NCBI GenBank assembly: GCA_902805675.1 | Contig: CADCTA010000041.1 | Location: 1 to 53,401 of the forward strand | DNA from: an uncultured Chthoniobacterales bacterium | Lineage (GTDB): Bacteria; Verrucomicrobiota; Verrucomicrobiia; Chthoniobacterales; UBA10450 | DNA: 53,401 nt | Reading direction: 5' to 3' | Shown here: positions 26,965 through 35,122 of the stretch, piece by piece | Position numbering within the stretch: the first letter of the stretch is position 1 | Layout: the number at the start of each line of letters is the position of its first letter | Notes under the pieces: generated by a model | The model's input: the letters and a program-made list of their open reading frames with translations, nothing else | The model's database searches: none | Told to the model about the DNA's origin: nothing | Program-made: the position numbers and the translations under genes

Positions 26965-28473
26965 CTACTTTGACGGCAATCCGGCGAACAACGCGGCGAA
27001 GATCTCGATCCCGTCCCACAGATTTTGCAGGCGCAGGTTCTCGTCCGCAGCGTGCTGATTGTTGTCATGGTTCACGATCGGGAGCCCGATCGTGGGGGTG
27101 CCGTTTGGCTGCTGAAACAAATACATCGGAATGCTACCGCCGATCGTCGGGAGACGTACCGGCTCATGGCCCGCGGTGGCCATGATGGTCGAGACCTCTC
27201 GCGAGAGCGGCAGATCGAGTGGCGTGCGCGCGGCGGGATAACCAGCGCCCCACTGCACGCGCAAAAGCTTGGGCGTCGTGCGACGCATTTCCGCATCAGG
27301 CTCCCCTCGCACGATCGTGTAACCACGCGATTCGAAGTGGCGCTCCACCAGCGGCCGGATGGATTCCGGCGTCAGATTCGGCACGAGTCGAAAGTCGATC
27401 GAGGCATGCGCGTGCGTCGGGATGACGTTGGCTGCTTTCTCGCGCACCTGTCCTGATTCCAAGCCGCGCACGTTCACGGCCGGCATCATTAACAGCTCGT
27501 TTAGAGGCTTCCCGCTTCCTTCCGTTGCACCGATCTGGAACGTCTGCCGCAGCTCCCCCTCGATATTCGGGATTGCCGCGAGAGCGTCGCGTTCCGCTGC
27601 CGATATCGGCTGCACGTTATCGTAGAAGCCATCGATCAGGATCCTCCCTTGCTCGTCGCGCATCGAACTGATCAGCTGAGCCATCGCTGCGGCGGGATTC
27701 GGCACCCAGTTTCCATAGTGCCCGTCGTGCAAACCTTTGGCCGGCCCGTAGGTCGTCAGCTCCAGATCCGTTGTCCCGCGCGCGCCGAAGAACAACGCTG
27801 CGCGCCTGCTTTGATGCACTGGGCCATCGCACAGAATCCAGGCATCCGGCCGCAACGCGTCGGGGTATTTCGAGAGATACTCCGCAAGGTGCGGCGAGCC
27901 GGCTTCCTCTTCTCCTTCGAACACAAAGCGCAGGTTGAACGCCGGCTTGATGTTCGCCGCACGCAACGCATCGAGCGCCGCAAGCATCGCGATGATCGGC
28001 GCCTTGTCGTCGCTCACCGCACGCGCAAAAAGCCGCCATTCGGGATCAAGCGCCTTCGCCTTGCGCCAGTCCACATCGCGCCCCTCGCCGTCTCGCATCA
28101 CCGGCTTCCACGGATCGCTCTTCCAGCGCGCCGGGTCGACCGGCTGCCCGTCGTAATGGGCGTAGAAGGCGATCGTCTTGTCAGCGCCCGCGCGCAGATC
28201 AGCCACGACAATCGGCGGCACGTTCTCGAGCCGGAGTAGCTGCACGGTTAGCCCACGCTTTTCGCACAGCGTCTTCAGCGCAGCGGCATTGCGTTCGATG
28301 TTCGGCAGATCGGACGCGAGACATGGAATCGCAGCGAGCTCTGCAAGCTCAGCGATCACCTTCTGCTCGTGCTTGACCCGCCAGGCGCGTGCGTCGCGCG
28401 CGATTGCTGCGGGATCGGCTACAGCTGTCGTCACAGCGACGGTAGCGATCGCGAACAGCAGCAGCGTCTTCAT
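26965..28473 (-). CDS. Secreted M20-family metallopeptidase (dipeptidase-like)
   Basis: 502 aa. Signal peptide 1-19 (MKTLLLFAIATVAVTTAVA). Zinc ligands and catalytic residues are visible: H106 and D108 in FYAHYDGQP, Asp in RAVSDDKAPI, the Glu pair in FEGEEEAGS, Asp in ILCDGPVH, and His in PIVNHDNNQHAADEN. The dimerisation (lid) domain lies between about 220 and 390. Known chemistry: two-zinc hydrolysis of dipeptides or N-acyl amino acids. The signal peptide places it in the periplasm or outside, consistent with peptide scavenging. It appears monocistronic and is convergent with the TVP38 gene. Complete and of normal length. Confidence 0.93.
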   Translation of the reverse strand: MKTLLLFAIATVAVTTAVADPAAIARDARAWRVKHEQKVIAELAELAAIPCLASDLPNIERNAAALKTLCEKRGLTVQLLRLENVPPIVVADLRAGADKTIAFYAHYDGQPVDPARWKSDPWKPVMRDGEGRDVDWRKAKALDPEWRLFARAVSDDKAPIIAMLAALDALRAANIKPAFNLRFVFEGEEEAGSPHLAEYLSKYPDALRPDAWILCDGPVHQSRRAALFFGARGTTDLELTTYGPAKGLHDGHYGNWVPNPAAAMAQLISSMRDEQGRILIDGFYDNVQPISAAERDALAAIPNIEGELRQTFQIGATEGSGKPLNELLMMPAVNVRGLESGQVREKAANVIPTHAHASIDFRLVPNLTPESIRPLVERHFESRGYTIVRGEPDAEMRRTTPKLLRVQWGAGYPAARTPLDLPLSREVSTIMATAGHEPVRLPTIGGSIPMYLFQQPNGTPTIGLPIVNHDNNQHAADENLRLQNLWDGIEIFAALFAGLPSK

Positions 28474-28560
28474 CGTTTACTACAGGGCTGGGAGCTCCGT
28501 CAGTTCTTCGGACACAGCCACGCAGTTGCTCACATACACGACCGAGCTACGCGGGGCGCC

Positions 28561-28959
28561 TTATCGTCCGACCCGCACGCTGAAGCGAGGTGCAGAGGGG
28601 CGCACGCCTGGCACGAGCCTATTGTCGTCAACCGGGTTGAAATCGCGTCGCATGTAATTCTGCAGGAAGAATGTGTCTACTTCTGGTTTAAATCGGTACG
28701 GGGTGTACTTGCTCAGCTCGCAGATGAAAGTCGTCAGCGGGTTCTGGTGGATGACTTCCAGTTCGAGCGCCCTCTGCTGTCGTTCGCTCAGGACAAGTGA
28801 GTCGATGTAGCGCGAGAGCTGCTTCTCGCGTTCGCCCTGGATTTCGAACGAGAACACCCCTGACATCATCGTGTCTGTATTGGGAAGTTCCTTCTCAGCG
28901 AGAACCTGCGGCGAGGTCGCCAAGACGACGCACATGACGATGATGAGAGCGTTACGCAT
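28561..28959 (-). CDS. Hypothetical secreted protein
   Basis: 132 aa from ATG 28959 (MRNALIIVMCVVLATSPQVL, a clear signal peptide with cleavage after VLA). The open frame extends 15 codons upstream, but the leader there is not hydrophobic. The mature part of about 110 residues is polar with a predicted helical stretch (EREKQLSRYIDSLVLSERQQ) and ends SAPRFSVRVGR. I do not recognise a domain. It is followed 87 bp downstream by the peptidase in the same direction and is divergent from the small membrane protein at 29110. Confidence 0.65.
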   Translation of the reverse strand: MRNALIIVMCVVLATSPQVLAEKELPNTDTMMSGVFSFEIQGEREKQLSRYIDSLVLSERQQRALELEVIHQNPLTTFICELSKYTPYRFKPEVDTFFLQNYMRRDFNPVDDNRLVPGVRPSAPRFSVRVGR

Positions 28960-29109
28960 TCGGCACGATGAAAACCCTCGCCCGCTTGGTGCGTCAAGGA
29001 CCAACGGCGGTCCGAAGACGATCTTGACTACATTCTGCTGTCACCCGGACACCTGGCTCGGCGAAGAAAATCGAATGGATCGACCATACGTCTCGCGCCA
29101 TGCTGCGGC

Positions 29110-29322
29110 ATGCGTATCACGCTGGCACTCGTTGCATCCGGGCTGGTGGCGCTCGGCCTCTGGCTCATCGCGGCCGGGTTTATGCCAGCCGAGCCGGGCG
29201 TGGTGACTAGCAACGCGCAAATGGCAGCAGCACCGCGCGCGACAGCGGGCCCTGTCGCAATCGGAGTCGCTCTCCTGGCCGGCGGCGGACTCTTCTTCGT
29301 GCTACTGCTGCGCCGGCGGTAA
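29110..29322 (+). CDS. Small two-helix membrane protein
   Basis: 70 aa. Helix 1 (ITLALVASGLVALGLWLIAA), a short Pro/Ala/Thr linker, helix 2 (GVALLAGGGLFFVLLL), then basic RRR at the C-terminus, which would stay cytoplasmic. No homologue is recognised. It ends 9 bp before the stop of comM, tail to tail. The strongly hydrophobic pattern argues for a real gene, but no Shine-Dalgarno sequence is visible. Confidence 0.5.
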   Translation: MRITLALVASGLVALGLWLIAAGFMPAEPGVVTSNAQMAAAPRATAGPVAIGVALLAGGGLFFVLLLRRR

Positions 29323-29331
29323 GCCGCGCCT

Positions 29332-30867
29332 TTAAACCCATAGCGTCCGGTCGAACGTGCGATATTGGATCGCCTCGCTCACATGCTCGGGCGTGATCTC
29401 GCTGGTCGCCGCCAGGTCGGCAATGGTCCGCGACACCTTCAGAATGCGATCGTAAGCGCGTGCGCTCAGGTTCAGTTCCGTCATCGCGATGCGGATCAGC
29501 TCCTGCGATTCTTCACTGAGCTTGCAGTGCTCCTTGATGTGCCGAGGCGCCATGCGTGCGTTGCAGTTTGTCTTCGCATCGGAGCGGAAGCGCGCCTGCT
29601 GTCGTTCGCGCGCCGCGACGACACGCTCACGGATGGCTGCCGAGTTCTCCTCCGTTCGCGTGCTCGAGATGTCGCGATACTCGACGGCCGGAACCTCGAT
29701 GTGGAGATCGATGCGATCGAGCAGCGGACCCGAGATGCGCTGCCGATAACGCTGCACCTGCACCGGACTGCAACGGCACTCGCGTTTCAGGTCGCCGAAG
29801 TAGCCGCAGGGACACGGGTTCATCGCCGCGACGAGCATGAACTCCGATGGAAACGTGAGACTTCCCGCCGCCCGCGAGATGGTGACCTTGCCGTCCTCGA
29901 GTGGCTGCCGCATCACCTCAAGCGTGGAGCGTTTGAACTCCGGCAGCTCGTCGAGGAACAAGACGCCGTGATGCGCCATGCTCACTTCGCCGGGAGTGGG
30001 AGTCGCGGAGCCGCCTAACAACCCCACATCAGAGATGGTGTGATGCGGTGAACGGAACGGCCGCGTGGAAACGAAAGCCTGCTCGCCATTCAACATGCCA
30101 GCGATGCTGTGGATCTTCGTGCTCTCGATCGCCTCCTCGAGCGACATCGGAGGGATGATCGTCGCGATGCGCTTCGACAACATCGACTTGCCTGAGCCTG
30201 GCGGGCCGATCATGAGCAGGTTGTGGCCACCACTCACCGCGACCTCGATGGCGCGCTTCACGTGCCCTTGCCCTTTCACGTCGGCGAAGTCGACGTCGTA
30301 GCTTTGATGGTTAGCGAAGAACTCGGTCATGTCGCCGCGCGTCGGCTGCAACATTCGTTCGCCCCGGATGAACTCGAACGTTTGTCGCAGATTCTGCACG
30401 CCGTAGATCTCGATGCCTTCCACCATGGCGGCCTCGCGTGCATTCGCCTCTGGCACGATGAGCGCTTTCCGGCCGCGGCGGCGCGCTTCAATCGCGATCG
30501 GCAAAACGCCTTTCACCGCCCGTACCGCGCCGGTCAGCGCGAGCTCACCGACGAAACTAAATTGCTCCAAGCTCGAGCCGTCGAGATCCTCGCTCACCGC
30601 GATCATGCCGAGCGCGATGGGCAGGTCGAAGCTCGGCCCTTCCTTCTTAATGTCGGCGGGTGCGAGATTGATCGTCGTGCGCCCGCGCGGAAAGTAGTAG
30701 CCACTGTTGCTGATCGCCGTGCGCACACGGTCGCGGCTCTCCTTCACCGCCGCGTCCGGTAACCCGACGATCACGATAACTGGCTCGCCGCCGCCCGCGT
30801 TCACTTCTATCTCCACCTCATAGGCGTCTACCCCGTAGACCGCGGCGGAGTAGATCTTGGCGAGCAT
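29332..30867 (-). CDS. comM: ComM/YifB-family Mg-chelatase-like AAA+ ATPase
   Basis: 511 aa, full family length. The N-terminal Lon-protease-like fold domain (about 1-170, [19 protein letters not shown]) is followed by the Mg-chelatase AAA+ core: Walker [10 protein letters not shown], Walker [20 protein letters not shown] and the cysteine cluster [12 protein letters not shown] with CRCSP. The C-terminal ComM lid ([20 protein letters not shown]) completes it. Known role: in Vibrio and relatives ComM is a hexameric helicase promoting branch migration during natural transformation. It stands alone here, tail to tail with the small membrane protein, so its presence does not prove competence. Confidence 0.96.
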   Translation of the reverse strand: MLAKIYSAAVYGVDAYEVEIEVNAGGGEPVIVIVGLPDAAVKESRDRVRTAISNSGYYFPRGRTTINLAPADIKKEGPSFDLPIALGMIAVSEDLDGSSLEQFSFVGELALTGAVRAVKGVLPIAIEARRRGRKALIVPEANAREAAMVEGIEIYGVQNLRQTFEFIRGERMLQPTRGDMTEFFANHQSYDVDFADVKGQGHVKRAIEVAVSGGHNLLMIGPPGSGKSMLSKRIATIIPPMSLEEAIESTKIHSIAGMLNGEQAFVSTRPFRSPHHTISDVGLLGGSATPTPGEVSMAHHGVLFLDELPEFKRSTLEVMRQPLEDGKVTISRAAGSLTFPSEFMLVAAMNPCPCGYFGDLKRECRCSPVQVQRYRQRISGPLLDRIDLHIEVPAVEYRDISSTRTEENSAAIRERVVAARERQQARFRSDAKTNCNARMAPRHIKEHCKLSEESQELIRIAMTELNLSARAYDRILKVSRTIADLAATSEITPEHVSEAIQYRTFDRTLWV

Positions 30868-30972
30868 CCGATCTCAGGTTCGCAGAGATCAAAGTGCAGG
30901 CAAAGATGGAAACGCCAACTTCCTTAATTGGTGATCGGTAGCTGGGCGTAGAGCGTTTGTGCCAAATGCCGG

Positions 30973-30990
30973 GTGCTTGGACACAAGCAC
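30973..30990. other. Short perfect hairpin in the comM-DUF1003 divergent spacer
   Basis: GTGCTTG-GACA-CAAGCAC: 7-bp perfect stem, 4-nt loop, in the 198-bp spacer between divergent genes. It could be an operator or a 5' UTR stem of the DUF1003 gene. Nothing else is recognised in this spacer. Confidence 0.35.
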
Positions 30991-31065
30991 GGTTACAGCG
31001 CTGCCTCAGAAAGCGCTCGTTAGCTGCGTCTCACACGCGCCTTAGCTGCGAATAGATCACGACCT

Positions 31066-31617
31066 ATGATGGATCCAGATCGCAAGCGCGAACAAGAGGC
31101 GGCGGAGAGCATGAACGCAGTCATGCAGCGCAACATCCGCACCGTGCTCGAGAAACGGCGCGCAGAGGACGAGAAGCGCTCGCTCGACGTGCGGATGGCC
31201 GACAAGATCACTCGCTTCACGGGCAGCATGCTGTTCGTGTACATGCACCTCTGCATCTTCGGGGGATGGATCATCTGGAACCTGCCCGTAGTTCCGCTGC
31301 CGAAGTTCGATCCCTCCTACGTCGTGCTTGCGATGTGCGCGTCGGTGGAGGCGATCTTCCTATCGACCTTTGTGCTCATCTCGCAGAACCGAATGGCGGA
31401 GCAGGCAGATCGCCGTGCTGATCTTGACCTTCAGGTGAGCCTGCTGGCGGAGCACGAGGTGACCAAGTTGATCATAATGGTGAAACATATCGCCGAGCGG
31501 CTCGATCTAGAAGTCGCCCGTCATCCTGAGCTGGAGGAGCTCGAGCAGGATGTCGCGCCCGAGAAAGTGCTCGATGCGATCAGCGAGAATCAACGCCGGG
31601 TCGCGGGCGAAAGATAG
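31066..31617 (+). CDS. DUF1003 membrane protein
   Basis: 183 aa. A charged N-terminal helix (about 1-45) is followed by two TM segments (about 55-75 MLFVYMHLCIFGGWIIWNLP and 88-108 VVLAMCASVEAIFLSTFVLI), then SQNRMAEQADRRADLDLQVS, the most recognisable DUF1003 stretch, and a C-terminal coiled helix. The function of the family is not established. The protein should sit in the inner membrane with both ends cytoplasmic. It is convergent with the hybrid kinase gene, with a short hairpin between the two stops. Confidence 0.85.
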   Translation: MMDPDRKREQEAAESMNAVMQRNIRTVLEKRRAEDEKRSLDVRMADKITRFTGSMLFVYMHLCIFGGWIIWNLPVVPLPKFDPSYVVLAMCASVEAIFLSTFVLISQNRMAEQADRRADLDLQVSLLAEHEVTKLIIMVKHIAERLDLEVARHPELEELEQDVAPEKVLDAISENQRRVAGER

Positions 31618-31623
31618 CGCTCC

Positions 31624-31645
31624 GCCGCAGCAGGTCAGCTGCGGC
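31624..31645. terminator. Possible bidirectional terminator hairpin
   Basis: GCCGCAGC-AGGTCA-GCTGCGGC: perfect 8-bp stem with 6-nt loop, within the 34 bp between two convergent stops. There is no T tract on either side, so intrinsic termination is uncertain. Confidence 0.4.
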
Positions 31646-31651
31646 CGAGTG

Positions 31652-33223
31652 CTACATCCGGGTCGGCTGCAGCGCCTCGAGCGCGCCACGCAAAGCCTCG
31701 ATGTCGATCGGCTTGATCAGGTGATCTGAGAATCCGGCGCGTCGGCTCCGTTCTACATCGTCCTCCTGACCAAAGCCGCTGATCGCGATGCCCGGTCTTC
31801 CGCCCTGCGCCTTGAAACGCGCCATCAGGTCCCAGCCATTTCCGTCCGGGAGACCGATATCGCTGATCAAGACTTTGCTGCGGTCGAGGAGGGTTTCGGC
31901 TTCTTCCACCGTCTGCGCAGTCTCTACCTGATAGCCGGACCGGCGGAGCAGGAATGCAATCGTGCGCAACGTGTCCGCGTGGTCGTCGACGAGCAGGATT
32001 TCGGGTTTCGTCTGGTCAACCGCGGCAGCGTGCGGCTTCGCTGGCTCAGCGACCGCAGGTGTTTGCTGGTCGGCGAGCGGCAGTTCGAGGGTGAATTTCG
32101 CGCCACGTCCGATCCCGTCGCTTTCCGCGATAAGGCGGCCGCCGTGCGACTCGGCCAGCTTCTTTGCAATCGTTAGGCCAAGCCCGAGGCCGCCATGAGC
32201 GTTATCGGACCGTCGATTCACCTGCTCGAACGGCTCGAAGACGGTCTCGAGCGCGTCTGCTGCGATGCCGCAGCCGGTGTCGGCTACGGAGAGAAGCACG
32301 CGGCCGTTCTCTTCGCGCAGAGCGACGGTGATCGCGCCGTTCTCCGGCGTGAACTTAAGTGCGTTGGTGACGAGATTGTTGATGATCTGGTGGAGCCGGA
32401 TGGACGCGCCCATCACGATCGTCCTGGTCGCTTCCACCCGGACGCTCAGGTCGATATTCTTCCGGCGGATCTCGTCCTGCAGCATCGCGAGGCTCTTGCC
32501 GAGCACGTCGCGCATGTCGACGGGGCTGAGGTTTAGCTTCAGCTTTCCTTCTCGCGAGGCCGAGACGTCGAGCAGGTCGTCGATCAGCACCGTCTCCATG
32601 TCCACGTTTGCGCGGATCATCTGCAATGCCTCGCGCGCAGAGCGAATCGGCCCATCCGCCTCGCACTTCCGGAGTTCGCCTTCGATGACATCAAGACCGG
32701 CTCTCACCGGCGTCAGCGGCGTCCGGAGCTCGTGGCTCAGGATGGCGATGAACCGGTCCTTGGCATCGCTGGCAGCCTCGGCTCGCAATCGCAGGCTTCG
32801 CTCCTCCACCATCTGGTCCACGGTCGGGAGCTTCACGATTTTCGGCGCGAGCCGGAAAAGGATGATGGCCGTCGGGACGGACGCAGCGGCGGTGATCGCT
32901 TTCACGATTGCCAGGGCGCCGTAGTGCGGTCGCCACACCGTGATGATCTCCAGGATATGGGTGAAGCCGCATGCCACGATGAACATGCCGAAGCAGACAA
33001 ACATCCAGTTAAACGGAAGATCTTTGCGCTTCCGCATGATCTGGAAGACGAGCGTGAACGGGATCGCGACATAAGCGGCAGCGATCAGGCTATCCGAGAT
33101 GACGCTCGTCCAGAGGATGCCCGGCTCCCATTGGTAGCAATGGCCGTGCGGCATGAACCGGTCCACGTCGAAGAGGCTGGCGAAGCCGCTGCTGGCGTGC
33201 TGGTGGTGTGAGTGATCCTGCAT
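31652..33223 (-). CDS. Hybrid histidine kinase with ethylene-receptor-like N-terminal domain
   Basis: 523 aa. A His-rich leader (HSHHQH) precedes three TM helices (about 36-122). Their residues match the plant ETR1 ethylene-binding domain: D44, Y51, I54-P55 and C85-x3-H89 (ACGFTH), equivalent to ETR1 D25, Y32, I35-P36 and C65/H69, the copper ligands. Then HisKA with H164 (ILSHELRTPL), HATPase with NALKFTP, DTGCGI and GLGLGLTIAKKL, and a C-terminal receiver (LLVDDHADT, DIGLPDGNG). Known: ETR1-type domains bind Cu(I) and ethylene, including in a cyanobacterium. Inferred: this kinase senses ethylene or another small hydrophobic ligand, or copper. No partner regulator is adjacent. A hairpin precedes the gene. 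Confidence 0.88.
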   Translation of the reverse strand: MQDHSHHQHASSGFASLFDVDRFMPHGHCYQWEPGILWTSVISDSLIAAAYVAIPFTLVFQIMRKRKDLPFNWMFVCFGMFIVACGFTHILEIITVWRPHYGALAIVKAITAAASVPTAIILFRLAPKIVKLPTVDQMVEERSLRLRAEAASDAKDRFIAILSHELRTPLTPVRAGLDVIEGELRKCEADGPIRSAREALQMIRANVDMETVLIDDLLDVSASREGKLKLNLSPVDMRDVLGKSLAMLQDEIRRKNIDLSVRVEATRTIVMGASIRLHQIINNLVTNALKFTPENGAITVALREENGRVLLSVADTGCGIAADALETVFEPFEQVNRRSDNAHGGLGLGLTIAKKLAESHGGRLIAESDGIGRGAKFTLELPLADQQTPAVAEPAKPHAAAVDQTKPEILLVDDHADTLRTIAFLLRRSGYQVETAQTVEEAETLLDRSKVLISDIGLPDGNGWDLMARFKAQGGRPGIAISGFGQEDDVERSRRAGFSDHLIKPIDIEALRGALEALQPTRM

Positions 33224-33236
33224 CTTACCGATCGCT

Positions 33237-33260
33237 AGTCGCCGTGAAGGGGCGGCGACT
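33237..33260. other. Hairpin in the leader of the ethylene-receptor-like kinase
   Basis: AGTCGCCG-TGAAGGGG-CGGCGACT: perfect 8-bp stem, 8-nt loop, ending 14 bp upstream of the kinase start codon (minus strand). There is no T tract. It might be an operator or a leader stem. The remaining spacer to 33401 shows nothing recognisable. Confidence 0.4.
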
Positions 33261-33401
33261 CAGGTCATCACAGAGCATTTCGCGGCCCACTTCAGTGTTC
33301 CAGTCGCGATGTTGCGGCCGACATCGCGTCACCGCCTCACGAACAACGTCACTTAGGTTCGCAGCCGCTCGTGTAAACGGTTGCCGCCCTGAACCTAAGA
33401 A

Positions 33402-34025
33402 TTATTGGTGGCGCACGCCCGGCAGCTCGAGCGGTGACCCGGTGGAGGGGGCGTTCAGGAGCCGCACGTGCACGAAGTTGTCGCCGAGTTCGAGGAGGCT
33501 CAGCGACGCCGGGTCGATCTCGATGCGGTGGAAGAGGTCGAGATGCACGCCAAGGAAATGCGCGAAGGCGGTGCGGATGACGTCGCCATGCGTGACGATC
33601 ACCACAAGCTCCTGCTCGCGTCGGAGCTCCGTCAGCTTGCGCACGACGCGCGCCTGCACCTCCAGCATGAGCTCGCCTTCGGGTGCGGTCGTGCTGCTGC
33701 GGAAAGAATTGTAGTGCCCCCAGAGCTGCTCGGCCGCGAGATCGGTGAAGGCGCGGTCCGTCCAGCCGCCGAGGCCGATCTCGGTGAATTCGTCCGCAAC
33801 TTGCAGCGGGAGATCTCGGGCGCGGCAGAGCGGCTCGGCGGTTTCGCCCACGCGCTCGAGCGGGCCGCTATAGATCGCGCCGATTTGGAGAAGCGAGAGC
33901 TTATCGACGAGGTGCTCGGCCTGCTGGCGACCGATTTCATTCAGATGAACTCCCGGCCTGCTGCCGGCGATGGCGCGTCCGAGGTAATCGTGTGCGCCGT
34001 GCCGGATGAAGAGGAAGTTTGCCAT
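33402..34025 (-). CDS. Histidine phosphatase family protein (phosphoglycerate-mutase-like)
   Basis: 207 aa. The catalytic motif FIRHGAHDY gives R8-H9-G10; the usual RHGET is RHGAH. A second catalytic His lies in VVIVTHGDVIR and an acidic residue in FTEIGLGGWTDRAF. The family removes phosphate from small metabolites or proteins via phospho-His. It is the last gene of the sugar operon, 23 bp after the glycosidase-like gene, so it could dephosphorylate a sugar or inositol phosphate intermediate. That role is inferred from position only. Length is normal. Confidence 0.88.
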   Translation of the reverse strand: MANFLFIRHGAHDYLGRAIAGSRPGVHLNEIGRQQAEHLVDKLSLLQIGAIYSGPLERVGETAEPLCRARDLPLQVADEFTEIGLGGWTDRAFTDLAAEQLWGHYNSFRSSTTAPEGELMLEVQARVVRKLTELRREQELVVIVTHGDVIRTAFAHFLGVHLDLFHRIEIDPASLSLLELGDNFVHVRLLNAPSTGSPLELPGVRHQ

Positions 34026-34048
34026 CCACGCTTTCCCGTCCTATCGGC

Positions 34049-34972
34049 CTAAGCGCCGACAGCTGGCACCGCAGCGACAGTCTTCTGCGGCACGTAGCGG
34101 CGCGTCATGCGCGCGCAAAACTCCGCATACTCTTCAGGCACAAGCGGCGGACTGGTGTGGTGCTGCGAAACGCCGCGATGCTCCGGCGTGAAGCAGTACG
34201 TGATCGTCACATCGAACTCTTCCAACGCCTGCATTTGCCGATCGAACCACGCGTCCGCGTTGGGCCGGAAGCTGTCCGCCCAACTGAGACCGGTGCGGAG
34301 ATGTTTCACGCCCAGCTCGCGCAGCCACTTCACGGCAGGCTCGAGCCGATGGTCTTCGAAGTGGAACCATTGGCAGATCCCAAGCTCCGGCGTGAACTCG
34401 CTGAAGTGCTGGAGGGCGCGCTTTGGCGTGCCGTCTTCGCGCAGCAATCCCATGTGAAAGTGACGATAATACGATGAGCCCTCCGCCTCGCGGTGACGCG
34501 TGGTAGCCGGCCATGCAGCCGGCAAATCGTAGAGCGAATACCAGTGAATCCGCGGCGCGCGCCCGATCAGCAACTCCGCCGTGCGGCGCAATCCAAACTC
34601 CTGCACCTCTTCCGCGCCGAAGGTCGAGATCCCCACTTCCGACACCCACACCGGCAAATCGGTGACTGCCTGGATCTCGCGCAGCCGCTCCGGCCAGTCG
34701 TCCAGCAGCCAGTTGTTCCAATCGAGAGGAAACCCGTGAACCGCGATCGCATCGAGCATCTCGAGCACGCCGTGTTCCTCCATCTTCTTCACCCAGCCAG
34801 CGTCGATTGGTGACATCCCGCCCAGCACACGCAGCACCGAGCTGTTCTCAGCCGCCACCGCATGCGCCGCCAGCTTCACCATCTGCGCAAATTGCTGCCA
34901 CTCCGGGTCGAGCTGGATGTCCCAATGCGACTTGTTGTTCGGCTCGTTCCAGAACATGACTGCCTCAACCAT
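34049..34972 (-). CDS. Glycoside-hydrolase-like (beta-xylosidase type) protein with apparently permuted barrel order
   Basis: 307 aa from ATG 34972; ten extra upstream codons run toward the repeat element. It opens directly with MVEAVMFWNEPNN, placing the acid/base Glu (E10 in NEP) at the N-terminus. The nucleophile Glu is E112 (WVSEVG). Residues 196-307 (LGICQWFHFEDHRLEP, LRTGLSWADSF, FTPEHRG) match the N-terminal residues of the barrel in the fusion protein at 44469 (LRTGISWADWH). The half of the barrel normally first is therefore last here. Related proteins with this order are in my memory annotated as beta-xylosidases. Both catalytic Glu are present. It sits near the end of the sugar operon, suggesting trimming or transglycosylation of the product. 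Confidence 0.8.
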   Translation of the reverse strand: MVEAVMFWNEPNNKSHWDIQLDPEWQQFAQMVKLAAHAVAAENSSVLRVLGGMSPIDAGWVKKMEEHGVLEMLDAIAVHGFPLDWNNWLLDDWPERLREIQAVTDLPVWVSEVGISTFGAEEVQEFGLRRTAELLIGRAPRIHWYSLYDLPAAWPATTRHREAEGSSYYRHFHMGLLREDGTPKRALQHFSEFTPELGICQWFHFEDHRLEPAVKWLRELGVKHLRTGLSWADSFRPNADAWFDRQMQALEEFDVTITYCFTPEHRGVSQHHTSPPLVPEEYAEFCARMTRRYVPQKTVAAVPAVGA

Positions 34973-34994
34973 GATGCCCTCCTTCCACTCTCTC

Positions 34995-35093
34995 GCTGTC
35001 ATTCCGACCGAAGCGCAGCGAAGTGGAGGAATCCCGTGGCGGCACTTCTACGGTAAAGCCGCGGGATTCCTCGACTATGCTCGGAATGACAGC
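34995..35093. repeat. Interspersed inverted-repeat element, GTCATTC family, copy 5
   Basis: The left arm starts GCTGTCATTCCGACCGAAGC. The right arm is CGGGATTCCTCGACTATGCT and ends CGGAATGACAGC (35093). The arms pair over about 30 bp apart from an inserted AAGCGCAGCG unit. It lies inside the sugar operon between the methyltransferase and the glycosidase-like gene, its largest internal gap but one. Confidence 0.85.
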
Positions 35094-35122
35094 AGTGGCG
35101 GACGCTTCGCTCATCGGACCCA

